64,000 nt of DNA from Verrucomicrobiota bacterium (GCA_017301995.1 JAFLEH010000014.1:62001-126000), one strand, 5' to 3'; counted from the first letter of the stretch, positions 16,623 through 25,791 are shown. Numbers and translations: made by a program. The notes: generated from the sequence alone by a model not told the origin.

Positions 16623-19600
16623 CGGGAGATAGCCAGCGGAAGGAGACGATTTCGAAACGGCGGCCGAACTGCTTGTTAAGGCGGGTCAATTTCGTGTCCG
16701 TCACCGAGGCGTCGCGGTCGGTGGGCGGATTCGAGGGATCGATGTAATACGGCGTGCGCTGGACGATGGCCTCGCACCAGGCTTTTGCCAAGACCGTTTT
16801 TCCATCCGAACTGAGGGCCTCGCCGTACGACCGGATCCGGAACGTGTCCGAGCGGGTCGCGAGGGAGGGCCCGAGGACCTGAAGAACATCCGCCTGGGTC
16901 ACCCAACCGGGAATGCCCGTGGACCGGAATCCCTGTTCGGGCACCAGCGTCGAGTTCGACAACATGGTCCGATCCGCAAGGATGCTGGAGCAGGCCCCGA
17001 AGTTGAGGTCCGCGGACAGATTCGCCCACACCTCGCTGCCGTCGAGTTCGGTTCCACCGTAGGTGCTGCCGCGGGTGCCGTTGGCCTGGTTCGCGGGGAA
17101 TCCGCCGCCGGACGGATAGAGCACGTCGGCTTTCGGATAGTTGCCGTCGGCAAGCATCCGGACCTTGTCGTCCTTGATCACGATCCGGCCGCCGAAAACG
17201 GATTTGGTGCCGTCCGGAGAAATGTTGGCTCCCACGTCGAGGGCGGCTTGCAGCGGACCGCTCCGGCCGAACATCGCGGAGTTCGCCACGCGCGGATTGA
17301 TGTCGATCAGCGCCCGGTTGACGAAATGCGAGAGGGAGACAAACGGCCCGCGCAGACGGACCTGTTTGACGATTTCCTCCGCCACGGCGTCGATCTGCTG
17401 GGCGGTGAGGCGGCGGTAGCCGGAATACGAGTCCGGACCATTGCCGGTGGCCGGCGTGGCGGATGGGGTGGGCTGTTCGAGACTGCGCGGATACATGGCG
17501 TCACCGGTTTCGCCACCGGCCGGATGGGCCGCGTAGCGGGTGCTGGCAAGCAGCGCCTTCCAAGCGTCTTTGCTGGTGGAATTCACATTGAAAGCCCCGC
17601 TCACCAGCAAGTGTCCGGCGGCACGGACCGGGTCCTGCAAAGCGCTGGGATCGGCCGGAGGAAACGCCACGGTGATCGCTTGGTTCTGCGGCTTGTAGGC
17701 CGAGTAGTCATCGAATGAGGAGAAATAGAAGGTGTCCCACATCGCGGCGTTTAGCAGATACGACATGTCGTAGAAATTCGTATCCACCGGAGTGGACGAA
17801 CCCGCCACCCCGGTGTTCAATCCGGTGACGACGTAGTTCTTGCGGGCCAGCGTGGGAGCCTTGCGTTTGACGAAGGGCGATGCATACGAATTGCCGAACG
17901 CGTTGCCAGGTTGGTTGGAAATGCTGATACCCTTGTCGTCCGCGGTTAGGTCGACATGCTGCAACTGCGCCAGCGACACGAGCTGTTTCGGAAACGAGAA
18001 CAACACCACCTGGTTCACGTTGGAGTTCTTCATCGAGTGCCCCCAGGGGACACGGCTGACAGAAAGGTCTCGGGTGAAACTCTGTCCGGTCTGCGAGGGC
18101 AGCGAACTGGCTTTCGGCGTCGGCGGAAGGTCCACCACAATGTCGTCCGCCTGGACGAAGAAATAGGGAGGCGGGTTGTAGGAGGTGATCAACCTGCCAT
18201 ACCGGTTGGCGCGCAGATTGAAATCCATGAACGTGCGGAGCGTGGAACAACGCGTCCCCATCATGTCGGTGGACGGCAACTGGTTCTGATAGTCGGCTCC
18301 CGGCATGCTGATCTGGTTGGTATAAACCTTCAGAGGCAGCGGCATTTTCAGGGTGTTCACCGCGGTGTAATTGACGGTGGTTTTGGTTTGGGCGTGATAG
18401 CAGTTGTCCCACTCGAAGCGCTCGACCCGGCACAAAGCGGAGTTGGAACTCGCCCCAGCCAAACGAAGCTCAACGGTAGGCTGGCTGGTGGTCCAGCTTT
18501 CGCGAACGTCGAGCTGCTTGGCTGAAGCGAACTCGGCGTTGGCATCGGTGGCGGAAGGCGTCGGTTGGTCGAGTTCCACGCACAACTCGAAGTTCGCGGG
18601 CGAGCTGCTGGTGAAGGGTTTCAGGGGAATTTTCACCTGCCCTGAATCATTGACCGGCCGCAGCGTGTATCCTGCGACGACATAAGCTCTCGCCTCACCG
18701 GGAGGAAGGGTGTCCTTGGCAATGGTGAACACCGCATTGTTCAGCACGGCGGGTTCGTAACCGCCGGTGGACGAGTTTCCGAACGCGTCCCTGCTCTTCG
18801 GCCCGCGGCCGAGGAACCGCTGCGTCTGGCCAGCGCCGTAAATGGCGGTGTCGATCGAGTTCTCGCGGGGCGTGTCATCGATGACCTCCACTTCCAGATC
18901 CTTGTTCCACTCCATCGGATACGGATAGGGATTGGCCAGGCAGACGGCGATCTTGGCACAGGGGTTCAGCTTGCAGCGGGTTCCACCGAGCGAAACCATG
19001 CGCACGCCGAGGATGGCGCGGAAATCGAGGAGCACCGGGGAGATTCCCACGTCATAGCCGTTGGACGAAGCGGGCCGGACGGTCAGCTTGCGGTCGGTGC
19101 TGACGGTTTTGGACATCGTGTAGAACGACTTGAGGAGGTCCCACTTGGGTCCCTTGAGGTTGCGGGCGACCGATTTTGGCACGATGTTCTCGCCGGTCTT
19201 GGGAGCGTTGGGGAACGTCGTGGCCGCGGCGCCGGGGAAGTTCCCGGTTAGACTCGAGGTCAGGTCGATCCGCAGTCCACCCTGCAGCGAATCCGCGAGG
19301 ACGCCGAAACTGTCTGTCGTGGCGGAATGGAACAGCGGATTGGCCATTCTTCCGTAGGTGGCGATGCCGCTGACCAATTCACCGGTCGGGAGCGTGACCA
19401 CGCGGTTGAGGGTGAGGTGTTCGGCGCTTCCGGGAACCGGATAGTTGGACATGCCGTTCACCACTTCCCACCCGCCGCGGTTGCTGGCGAGCGAACCATA
19501 GGTCGCGGGCTGTTGCGGGGTTTGCTGCGCGGTGCGGTTCAGTCGGGTCTTCACGCCTTCGTCGCCGATCCACCACGCGTATCGGCCTCGCAGGTTGGGA

Positions 19601-20268
19601 CCGTTCGGCTGCTTGAGATCCATGGTCACCATCGGGGCGGCCACGAAATTGTCCACGGCGTTGGCTGCGGAGGTTCCAACGGTGTTGGCTCCCACCAGAA
19701 TCGCGGCTTTTTCAGGATCCTCCACGCCGCCTTTCGAGGTTGCGGTGGCCACGGAGCTCGAGGGCGTGTAGGCGTCTGCGGCGGATAGGCCGGTCTCGTT
19801 GCCGCTGATCAGCCAGCGGACATTGGTGGGGCTCGGGGTTTTGGTATAAATCTGGGTGGCCGGAGCCGCGGCGGTCACGGTGTCCCAAACCGCGGTCCAA
19901 TAGCGGGTACCCGGCCGCATCGTGGTCAGGCCGTTGGCCACGGCGTTAATCGATTTCGTGTTCACAGGCGACTTGCCGGACGCCAACCGGGCGCCACCGG
20001 TGTCACCCGCAATGTCCGCGGGCGCGGTGGTCCTTTGGTCCTGGCCGGCGGCTTCCTGCAATTGCGCCAGTGCGATCATCATCGCCAGCCGCGCGTTGCT
20101 TTTCGCGATCGCCACAGCCGAACCTTGGGACGAGGACCGCAGCGCGATCGTCGAAAGCGTCAGGAGCCCTACGGCTAACAAGGTGAGCAGGATCATCAGG
20201 CTGAGCGTGATGACCAGCGCGAACCCATCGGGTTTGCGCCGCCATGAAAATGGTTGGAAACGTGTCAT
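16612..20268 (-). CDS. Verru_Chthon cassette protein A (prepilin-like, 1218 aa)
   Basis: Large protein with a type IV prepilin/PilX-like N-terminus: basic leader MTRFQPFSWRRKPDG, a cleavage-like G15-F16 junction, then a hydrophobic helix (16-38). The body (about 60-1218) is Ser/Thr/Pro-rich with features of TIGR02600, cassette protein A of Verrucomicrobium and Chthoniobacter, normally encoded with pilin-like proteins B, C and D. None of those three follows here; only the overlapping periplasmic gene does. Function is unknown; surface or pseudopilus assembly is inferred from the prepilin signal. I start it at ATG 20268 because the leader then has normal prepilin length; ATGs at 20313 and 20385 exist upstream. 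Confidence 0.85.
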   Translation of the reverse strand: MTRFQPFSWRRKPDGFALVITLSLMILLTLLAVGLLTLSTIALRSSSQGSAVAIAKSNARLAMMIALAQLQEAAGQDQRTTAPADIAGDTGGARLASGKSPVNTKSINAVANGLTTMRPGTRYWTAVWDTVTAAAPATQIYTKTPSPTNVRWLISGNETGLSAADAYTPSSSVATATSKGGVEDPEKAAILVGANTVGTSAANAVDNFVAAPMVTMDLKQPNGPNLRGRYAWWIGDEGVKTRLNRTAQQTPQQPATYGSLASNRGGWEVVNGMSNYPVPGSAEHLTLNRVVTLPTGELVSGIATYGRMANPLFHSATTDSFGVLADSLQGGLRIDLTSSLTGNFPGAAATTFPNAPKTGENIVPKSVARNLKGPKWDLLKSFYTMSKTVSTDRKLTVRPASSNGYDVGISPVLLDFRAILGVRMVSLGGTRCKLNPCAKIAVCLANPYPYPMEWNKDLEVEVIDDTPRENSIDTAIYGAGQTQRFLGRGPKSRDAFGNSSTGGYEPAVLNNAVFTIAKDTLPPGEARAYVVAGYTLRPVNDSGQVKIPLKPFTSSSPANFELCVELDQPTPSATDANAEFASAKQLDVRESWTTSQPTVELRLAGASSNSALCRVERFEWDNCYHAQTKTTVNYTAVNTLKMPLPLKVYTNQISMPGADYQNQLPSTDMMGTRCSTLRTFMDFNLRANRYGRLITSYNPPPYFFVQADDIVVDLPPTPKASSLPSQTGQSFTRDLSVSRVPWGHSMKNSNVNQVVLFSFPKQLVSLAQLQHVDLTADDKGISISNQPGNAFGNSYASPFVKRKAPTLARKNYVVTGLNTGVAGSSTPVDTNFYDMSYLLNAAMWDTFYFSSFDDYSAYKPQNQAITVAFPPADPSALQDPVRAAGHLLVSGAFNVNSTSKDAWKALLASTRYAAHPAGGETGDAMYPRSLEQPTPSATPATGNGPDSYSGYRRLTAQQIDAVAEEIVKQVRLRGPFVSLSHFVNRALIDINPRVANSAMFGRSGPLQAALDVGANISPDGTKSVFGGRIVIKDDKVRMLADGNYPKADVLYPSGGGFPANQANGTRGSTYGGTELDGSEVWANLSADLNFGACSSILADRTMLSNSTLVPEQGFRSTGIPGWVTQADVLQVLGPSLATRSDTFRIRSYGEALSSDGKTVLAKAWCEAIVQRTPYYIDPSNPPTDRDASVTDTKLTRLNKQFGRRFEIVSFRWLSPDEI

Positions 20269-20501
20269 GGTTTTGAGTTTTTGTTGGTCGGTGGCAGTAT
20301 TTTGTAAACACATGGGAGCACTCCCGCCGCCGGAAATCAAGCAAAAATCAGACCACCGCCGCAATTTTTCCCAAAATCCACCCAATCGGGCAATCCAAGC
20401 GCATCAAAATCCCCCCCGATCGGGGCATTTTCGCTTCGTTTTCGGTCCAGAAACCCGGATATTTTTTGCATCTTGGAAAAAGCCCCATAGGTTCCGCGCC
20501 G

Positions 20502-21665
20502 ATGACAAACCGACTGATGACAATCGTAGGATGCTGCCTTGCCGCCGGGCTGGGTGGTTTGAAAGCCGAACCAGGTGTGCGCAAGGTGGCGTCCGGCTTT
20601 GAACGCCCGGTGTGGGCGGGCATGCCCAAGGGGATGGACGGAAAGCTGTGGGTCATGGAGCAGGCGGGACGGGTCTGGATCGTGGATCTCGCCACCGGCG
20701 AACGAGGCCCCCTGCCATTCCTCGACATCGTGGCCAACGTGAGCCGAAAGGGCAACGAGGAAGGTTTGCTAGGCCTTGCCTTCGCCCCGGATTTCAAAAC
20801 CAGCGGACGCTTTTACATCAATTTCACCGACAAGGCCCACCACACCCGCATCGTCCGTTTCACCTGCCCGAACAAGGAGGTCACCGACGTCAACACGGCC
20901 GAGTTGCTGATCGACTTCAAGCAGGACTTCGAAAACCACAACGGGGGCTGGATCGAGTTCGGCCCGGATGGCATGCTCTACATCGGCAATGGCGACGGCG
21001 GCAGCGGCAACGACCCGAACGGCCGGGCTCAGTCGCTCGATACGTTTCTCGGAAAAATCCTCCGCATCGACGTCTCCGGCGAAAAGGGCTATGCCGTGCC
21101 GAAAGACAATCCGTTCGTCCGGAAAGAAGGAGCCAAGCCGGAGATCTGGGCCTACGGCGTGCGCAATCCGTGGCGCTGCTCGTTCGACCGCAAGACCGGA
21201 GATTTCTGGATCGGCGACGTGGGCCAAAACCACTGGGAGGAAATCAATTTCATGCCCCGCGGAAAAGGCGCGGGCTCCAACTACGGCTGGCGGCTGCGCG
21301 AGGGCATCGTGCCCACGCCCCAGCGCGGAGTGGGCGGCGACGCGCCGAAAGGAGCCATCGATCCGGTTTACGTCTATGCCCACGGAACCGGTCCCGACCA
21401 AGGGCTTTCGGTCACCGGCGGCTACGTCTATCGGGGCCCGGTTAGGGAACTCCAGGGAAGATATGTTTTCGCCGACTATCAGAACCCGCGGATCTGGTCG
21501 TTCGTCCTCAAGAACGGCAAGGCCGCCGATTTCAAGGACCACACCGCCGAACTCCAACCCGGCGAAGGGAAAATCTCCCTGATCGCCAGTTTCGCCGAAG
21601 ACAACCAGGGGAACCTGTTCATCGTCGATCACAGCGGACCTGTCTATCAGATCATCGACCGCTGA
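20502..21665 (+). CDS. PQQ-dependent sugar dehydrogenase-like secreted protein
   Basis: 387 residues with a signal peptide (cleavage near GLKA, residue 22). The remainder is a six-bladed beta-propeller of the soluble glucose/sorbosone dehydrogenase (GSDH) family, with LLGLAFAPDF, RIVRFTCP, ENHNGGWIEFGPDGMLYIGNGDGG, KILRIDVSG, AYGVRNPWRCSFD, DVGQNHWEEINFM and GSNYGWRLREG. Proteins of this fold oxidise sugars or polyols in the periplasm using PQQ, though some members bind no cofactor; the actual substrate is unknown. Divergent from cassette A across 233 bases. The codons for its last residues and stop are duplicated immediately downstream (see repeat at 21638). Confidence 0.92.
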   Translation: MTNRLMTIVGCCLAAGLGGLKAEPGVRKVASGFERPVWAGMPKGMDGKLWVMEQAGRVWIVDLATGERGPLPFLDIVANVSRKGNEEGLLGLAFAPDFKTSGRFYINFTDKAHHTRIVRFTCPNKEVTDVNTAELLIDFKQDFENHNGGWIEFGPDGMLYIGNGDGGSGNDPNGRAQSLDTFLGKILRIDVSGEKGYAVPKDNPFVRKEGAKPEIWAYGVRNPWRCSFDRKTGDFWIGDVGQNHWEEINFMPRGKGAGSNYGWRLREGIVPTPQRGVGGDAPKGAIDPVYVYAHGTGPDQGLSVTGGYVYRGPVRELQGRYVFADYQNPRIWSFVLKNGKAADFKDHTAELQPGEGKISLIASFAEDNQGNLFIVDHSGPVYQIIDR

Positions 21666-21711
21666 CCGCCCCGCGACCTGTCTATCAGATCATCGACCGC
21701 TGACCGCCCCG
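21638..21711. repeat. 38-bp tandem duplication spanning two gene ends
   Basis: Copy 1 (21638-21675) starts acctgtctatcagatcatcg and runs through the stop of the sugar dehydrogenase gene; copy 2 starts at 21676 and matches for 36 bases (to 21711). Copy 1 encodes PVYQIIDR-stop on the plus strand. Copy 2 supplies the final codons and stop (GGQRSMI-stop) of the convergent minus-strand gene. The unit length is 38, not a multiple of 3, so it could only be tolerated at gene ends. Confidence 0.95.
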
Positions 21712-22602
21712 TGCCGCGGCAAGGGTGGCCAGGATGGCGGTGGTCAGGTGGTTTCTCAACGGCGCGGCCCGCGCGGCGAGCGCGCGTTGTTCGGCCTCGT
21801 ATTGGCGCCGTCCCGCGGCGGTTTCCACCCTAACCGGCTCGCGTCCGTAACCGGTGAGATCGTAGGGACTCGCCCGCATGTCGAGATCGCGCAGATCGAC
21901 CGCCAGTTCGAAGCAATCCATCAGCAGGTCGGATCCCACCCATGGCATCGCCTTGGCCGCCCACTTGAAAAGGTCCATATTGGCGTGGAGGCAGCCCGGT
22001 TGCTCCAACAGCGTGCGGCTTTCCGCGTCCGGTTGAAGCAGATTGAGGGGCCGAGCGGTCGGCGCGAAATACCGGAAAGCGTCATGATGCGAGCAACACA
22101 CCGGCCGGGACTCGACCACCGCGTCGATCTCGCTCTGCGGCAGCCGCAACGCCAGCGTGTGCCCATGCCGGACGGAGATCCCCTTATAGACCATGGCCCA
22201 CTCGTGCAGTCCGTAGCAGCCGAAATTGGGCGGCCGCTCGCGCGTGGCATCCAACAGACCGGCGATCCATTCCAGCCGGGCCCTTTGCTTTTCGCCAAGC
22301 CGTGCGGCATCGGCGAACACCCGGCCGTTTTCCACCCGATACCATTGGCTCGTGAAACCCGGCGGCAGATCCGGTCCATCAGCTCCCGGCGACCATTCGA
22401 GCCCCACGCCCAGCCCCGGATGCCATTTCTCCAACAACGAAAACGGAAACGCGTAATACTCGAACAGAAAATCCATTGTCGGATGCGGAATCCTCCGCGC
22501 GCGCCGCTCCCTAGCAGGCCCGGTAAACCGCCGCGCACGCTGGAAATGATCCGCCGCCCGCCCACGCCAATCGGCGTCGGCCAAGGTCGTCGGCTCGATC
22601 AT
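21685..22602 (-). CDS. Conserved uncharacterised protein, 305 aa
   Basis: A soluble protein with several conspicuous motifs: HPTMDFLFEYYAFPFSLLEKWHPGLG, NFGCYGLHEWAMVYKG, RHGHTLALRLPQSEIDAVVE, CSHHDAFRYFAP and GCLHANMDLFKWA. His- and Trp-rich signatures suggest a metal- or cofactor-binding enzyme. I recall similar actinobacterial proteins carrying an automatic label of 3-methyladenine DNA glycosylase, but nothing seen here supports that activity. I start at ATG 22602; GTG 22614 would add four residues. Its C-terminus lies inside the second copy of the 38-bp duplication. Confidence 0.75.
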   Translation of the reverse strand: MIEPTTLADADWRGRAADHFQRARRFTGPARERRARRIPHPTMDFLFEYYAFPFSLLEKWHPGLGVGLEWSPGADGPDLPPGFTSQWYRVENGRVFADAARLGEKQRARLEWIAGLLDATRERPPNFGCYGLHEWAMVYKGISVRHGHTLALRLPQSEIDAVVESRPVCCSHHDAFRYFAPTARPLNLLQPDAESRTLLEQPGCLHANMDLFKWAAKAMPWVGSDLLMDCFELAVDLRDLDMRASPYDLTGYGREPVRVETAAGRRQYEAEQRALAARAAPLRNHLTTAILATLAAARGGQRSMI

Positions 22603-22707
22603 TGATGCCGTCACGCGCCCAATCTACCAAGGACCCGCGGATTTGGCAACCGGATCCTTCGCACAATCGGATTGCCTTGCCGCCGTGCCGGTCGTCACAC
22701 TCCCGCC

Positions 22708-23172
22708 ATGTCCCACTGGCTGATCAAATCCGAACCCGACGTTTTTTCCATCGGCGACCTCGCCCGCGTGGGCCGCGAACCCTGGACCGGCGTGCGCAAC
22801 TACCAGGCGCGCAATTTCATGTGGCGCGACATGCGTCCCGGAGACCTCGCGCTTTTCTATCACTCGAACGCCAAACCGCCCGGCATCGCCGGAATCGCGC
22901 GGGTCGCGGGCGCTCCCTACCCCGACCCCACCCAGTTCGATCCCGCCAGCGAATACCACGACCCCAAGGCCACCCCTGAAAACCCTCGCTGGTGGCTGGT
23001 CGATTTCGAACATGTGGCCACCTTCGGCCGGATTCTTACTCTCGACGAGCTGAAAGCCGACGCCATTTTGTCCGCGATGCAGGTTTGCCAGCGCGGCACC
23101 CGGCTTTCGATCACCCCAGTGGCGCCCACCCACTTCAAACGCGTGTGCTCGCTCGCCGGTGCCTCCGTTTGA
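22708..23172 (+). CDS. EVE domain protein
   Basis: 154 residues spanning one EVE domain (PUA-like fold; relatives include human THYN1): MSHWLIKSEPDVFSIGDLARVG, WTGVRNYQARNFMWRDMRPGDLALFYHSN, GIAGIARVAG, YPDPTQFDPASEYHDPKA and RWWLVDFEHVATF. These are diagnostic blocks. EVE domains bind modified bases in DNA or RNA; in some bacteria they are fused to restriction systems, in others they act alone as here. Two further genes for a sigma factor follow, with a 44-base gap, but no link in function is evident. ATG 22708 is supported by the family start. Confidence 0.93.
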   Translation: MSHWLIKSEPDVFSIGDLARVGREPWTGVRNYQARNFMWRDMRPGDLALFYHSNAKPPGIAGIARVAGAPYPDPTQFDPASEYHDPKATPENPRWWLVDFEHVATFGRILTLDELKADAILSAMQVCQRGTRLSITPVAPTHFKRVCSLAGASV

Positions 23173-23216
23173 CCGCGAGCAACCCGCTGAACAAATCCCC
23201 CCGCCCGCTCCGCTCT

Positions 23217-23816
23217 ATGGACGATTCCTCCCGCATGCCGACTCCAGCCGACACGGTTCCCGACGCTCCGCCCACTCCCGCCGAATGGGAGGCGTGGCTT
23301 GCCGTCAACGGGCCGAAGCTGCTGCTTTTCGCCCGTCAGCAAACCCGCTCCCACGAGGATGCCGAGGACGTGATCCAGGACGCGCTCGTCCGCCTTTTCG
23401 AAAAACTGCAAGCCGGCGAGTTCCACGGAGGCGAGGAGGCCTGGCTGCCCTATGTCTATACCAGCATCCGCCGCATCGCGATTGACATTTCACGCCGCGA
23501 TGACCGCAGGAAACGCCGCGAGGAGTCGGTGGCCGAAGACATCGAAACCGACCAGCGCGATTCATTCCACCCATGGTTCGAGTCCGATTCCTCCGACGAC
23601 GAAACACGCGTCCAGCTCGAAGCCGGTTTGAAAAACCTGCCACCCAAGTTCGCCGAAGTCATCGTGATGAAAATCTGGGGCGACCAGACATTCGCACAAA
23701 TCGGCGAAACTCTCGGAATTTCCCAAAACACAGCCGCCTCCCGGTATCGCTATGGACTTGAGGCGCTCAAGAGCCATCTCGGAAATGCCCGCCGCCGCGG
23801 CGACCTCGCCATCTGA
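23217..23816 (+). CDS. ECF-type RNA polymerase sigma factor
   Basis: 199 residues. Region 2 (about 25-90) has the DAEDVIQDALVRLFEK motif and region 4 (about 135-190) has LPPKFAEVIVMKIWGDQTFAQIGETLGISQNTAASRYRYGLEALKSHL, the helix-turn-helix that reads the -35 element. The linker is long and acidic (about 105-130). It is followed by a gene for a one-helix membrane protein and one for a PDZ protein, an arrangement typical of an ECF sigma factor with its anti-sigma factor. The start is ATG 23217; an ATG six codons later is the alternative. Confidence 0.93.
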   Translation: MDDSSRMPTPADTVPDAPPTPAEWEAWLAVNGPKLLLFARQQTRSHEDAEDVIQDALVRLFEKLQAGEFHGGEEAWLPYVYTSIRRIAIDISRRDDRRKRREESVAEDIETDQRDSFHPWFESDSSDDETRVQLEAGLKNLPPKFAEVIVMKIWGDQTFAQIGETLGISQNTAASRYRYGLEALKSHLGNARRRGDLAI

Positions 23817-23851
23817 ACGAAACATCCAAGACTCCACATCCCTCCACCGCC

Positions 23852-24466
23852 ATGTCACAGGATCTCCATGAACTCGAAACCAAGCTCCACGCGCTCCGCC
23901 CCGCGGCGCCCGGAAACGAGCTTGCGGCACGGCTCGCGGATATCGCCCGCCCCGCCCCCGCCGCCGATCCCGCGCTCGAAGCCGCCCTACGCGCGCTGCG
24001 CCCCGCCGCTTTCGGCACGGATCTAACCGCATCGGTGCTCCGGCGCACCACCGGCGCCCAACCCGCGGTCATTCCGTTCCACAAGCCGACCCGCTCCTGG
24101 AACCGCTATATGCTTCCCGTCGCCGCCGCCGTCGCACTCCTCGGTGCCGCCGCCGCACTGCTCGTTCCCACCTCCGCCAACCGCGGAGGAAACACGATCG
24201 CTAACAACCCGACACCGGCGGACCCGCCGATTCCCACCACGATCCCCCGCGAAAACGGCAACCCCGCGCTCGTCCCCGCATCCTTCGGCACCGACCTCAC
24301 CCAAGCAAAAGACGAAGGCGTTCTCTGGCAAGGCCCCAACCAGGCCCGCCGCGTCGTCAAGGTCATCTACCGCGACCGCGGCACCTACGTCACCCCGGAC
24401 GGCCGCAAGGTAGAAGTCGAAATCCCGCGCGTCGAGTACATCCTCGTCCCCGAAAAACTCGATTGA
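23852..24466 (+). CDS. Single-helix membrane protein, likely anti-sigma factor
   Basis: 204 residues, with a cytoplasmic N-terminus (1-84), one membrane helix (about 87-106, VAAAVALLGAAAALLV) and a periplasmic C-terminus. It begins 35 bases after the ECF sigma gene. Topology and position fit an anti-sigma factor, but the zinc-binding HxxxCxxC motif is absent, so it would be a zinc-free type; this is inference. Odd feature: a short motif, LxALRPAAxGxxL, occurs at residues 12-25 and 47-60, and a weaker one (ALVPASFGTDL) near 138-148. The C-terminal ~40 residues (RRVVKVIYRDRGTYVTPDGRKVEVE) form a beta-rich module. Confidence 0.7.
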   Translation: MSQDLHELETKLHALRPAAPGNELAARLADIARPAPAADPALEAALRALRPAAFGTDLTASVLRRTTGAQPAVIPFHKPTRSWNRYMLPVAAAVALLGAAAALLVPTSANRGGNTIANNPTPADPPIPTTIPRENGNPALVPASFGTDLTQAKDEGVLWQGPNQARRVVKVIYRDRGTYVTPDGRKVEVEIPRVEYILVPEKLD

Positions 24467-24492
24467 ACATTTTTCCAGACAAATCCGCATAT

Positions 24493-24510
24493 CTACTACG
24501 CTTCTAGTAG
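24493..24510. other. Short perfect hairpin ahead of the PDZ gene
   Basis: CTACTA (24493-24498), six-base loop, TAGTAG (24505-24510), 28 bases upstream of the PDZ gene start. It lies in a more A+T-rich stretch following the anti-sigma gene and could be an operator or a weak mRNA element. There is no T run, so it is not a standard terminator. Confidence 0.4.
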
Positions 24511-24537
24511 GAAGACCGAATCCAACAACGAACCACC

Positions 24538-25641
24538 ATGAAAGCGATTCATCCCACCCTGCTCAAGCTGGGCCTCGCCGCCCTGACAGCCAGCCCCGCG
24601 TTCGCCATCGAGCCACCCGATGACAACGCCCCGCCGCCCGCCATCCAACCGGCGGAGCAACCCGCCGAACAACCGGCCAAGCCCGCCGCGGAAAAACCCG
24701 CCGCCGAAGCCGCGGCAGCCGCCTTCCTCGGCGTCGGCACCTCCTCTGTGCCGGAAGCCCTCGCGGCCCACCTCAACCTGAAGCCCGAGGAGGGTGTCCT
24801 CGTCCGCTCGCTCGATCCCAACGGCCCCGCCGCCAAGGCCGGCCTCGCCGAGCATGACGTGATCACCAAAATCGACGGCCAAGCGGTCGGCTCCCACGCC
24901 GATCTGGTCCGCGAAGTACAGAAACACCAACCGGGCAAGGAAATCGCCGTCGATTACATCCATCAGGGAAAACCGGCGAACAAATCCGTAACCCTCGCCG
25001 CCCGGCCCGACGGCGCCGCGGCCATGCCCGTTCCCAACCAGATCGATGACCTGATGCTCCAGGGCATGCCCGAGGACCAGGCCAAGCGCATCCGCGAGAT
25101 GATCGAACGCCAACTCCGCGCCTTCGAAGACGATGGCGGCGAGGATCCGGCCGACCCCGGCTTCCCGGCCGGGCCTTTCCAACAAATGCGCGACGCCCAA
25201 AAACGCATGCGCGACCTACAGAAACAGATGCAGGAACGCATGGGCGACGCCCTCAAACAAGGCGAGGGCGGCTTCCGGATCCAAGGCGGCGCTACCTTCC
25301 GCATGGTCGATCCCGAAGGTTCCGTGGAACTCAATTCCAAAGACGGCGGAAAAGAAGCCACCGTCCGCGACAAGGATGGCAAGAAGGTTTGGTCAGGCCC
25401 CTGGGACACCGAACAGGACAAAGCCGCCGCCCCGCCGGAAGTCCGCGCGCGCCTCGACCGCCTGAACATCGACGAAACGTTCAAAGGCGGCGGTCTCCGC
25501 CTGCGACTCGGAGGCCAGGGGCTCATCGATCCCGCCCCCGATGACAAAGCGGGTGAAGACGCCAACAAGGCCGAGGAAAAACCGGCCAAAGATGGCGGCC
25601 ACCCCACTCCCGAAGCCCCGCCCGCCGGCGAAATCCGCTAA
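24538..25641 (+). CDS. Secreted PDZ-domain protein
   Basis: 367 residues with a signal peptide (cleavage near SPAFA, residue 22), a Pro/Ala/Glu-rich linker (25-62), one PDZ domain (about 63-150: FLGVGTSSVPEALAAHL, GVLVRSLDPNGPAAKAGLAEHDVITKIDGQAVGS), a helical middle (about 170-240) rich in Met, Lys and Gln, and a low-complexity acidic tail. No protease catalytic triad is present, so this is a PDZ protein without the DegP or carboxyl-terminal protease domain. It stands behind the ECF/anti-sigma pair and could sense or bind unfolded envelope proteins for that circuit, but this is inference. A terminator follows. Confidence 0.85.
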   Translation: MKAIHPTLLKLGLAALTASPAFAIEPPDDNAPPPAIQPAEQPAEQPAKPAAEKPAAEAAAAAFLGVGTSSVPEALAAHLNLKPEEGVLVRSLDPNGPAAKAGLAEHDVITKIDGQAVGSHADLVREVQKHQPGKEIAVDYIHQGKPANKSVTLAARPDGAAAMPVPNQIDDLMLQGMPEDQAKRIREMIERQLRAFEDDGGEDPADPGFPAGPFQQMRDAQKRMRDLQKQMQERMGDALKQGEGGFRIQGGATFRMVDPEGSVELNSKDGGKEATVRDKDGKKVWSGPWDTEQDKAAAPPEVRARLDRLNIDETFKGGGLRLRLGGQGLIDPAPDDKAGEDANKAEEKPAKDGGHPTPEAPPAGEIR

Positions 25642-25661
25642 CCGCGCCCAAACTCTATCAG

Positions 25662-25695
25662 CACCCCCGCCCGAGCACCGGGTTGGGGGTGTTTT
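25662..25695 (+). terminator. Rho-independent terminator after the PDZ gene
   Basis: CACCCCCGCCCG (25662-25673) pairs with CGGGTTGGGGGTG (25679-25691) apart from one bulged/mismatched position, with a short loop, followed by TTTT (25692-25695). It ends the probable ECF-anti-sigma-PDZ transcription unit. Confidence 0.8.
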
Positions 25696-25791
25696 CGTTC
25701 GGGAACGCACGCATTGCCCGGCCTCCTCCGGCCAGCCGGATCTCCGCCGCGCTTTACTTTCCCGGCGATTCCGGCCCATCATCTCGCCGCC

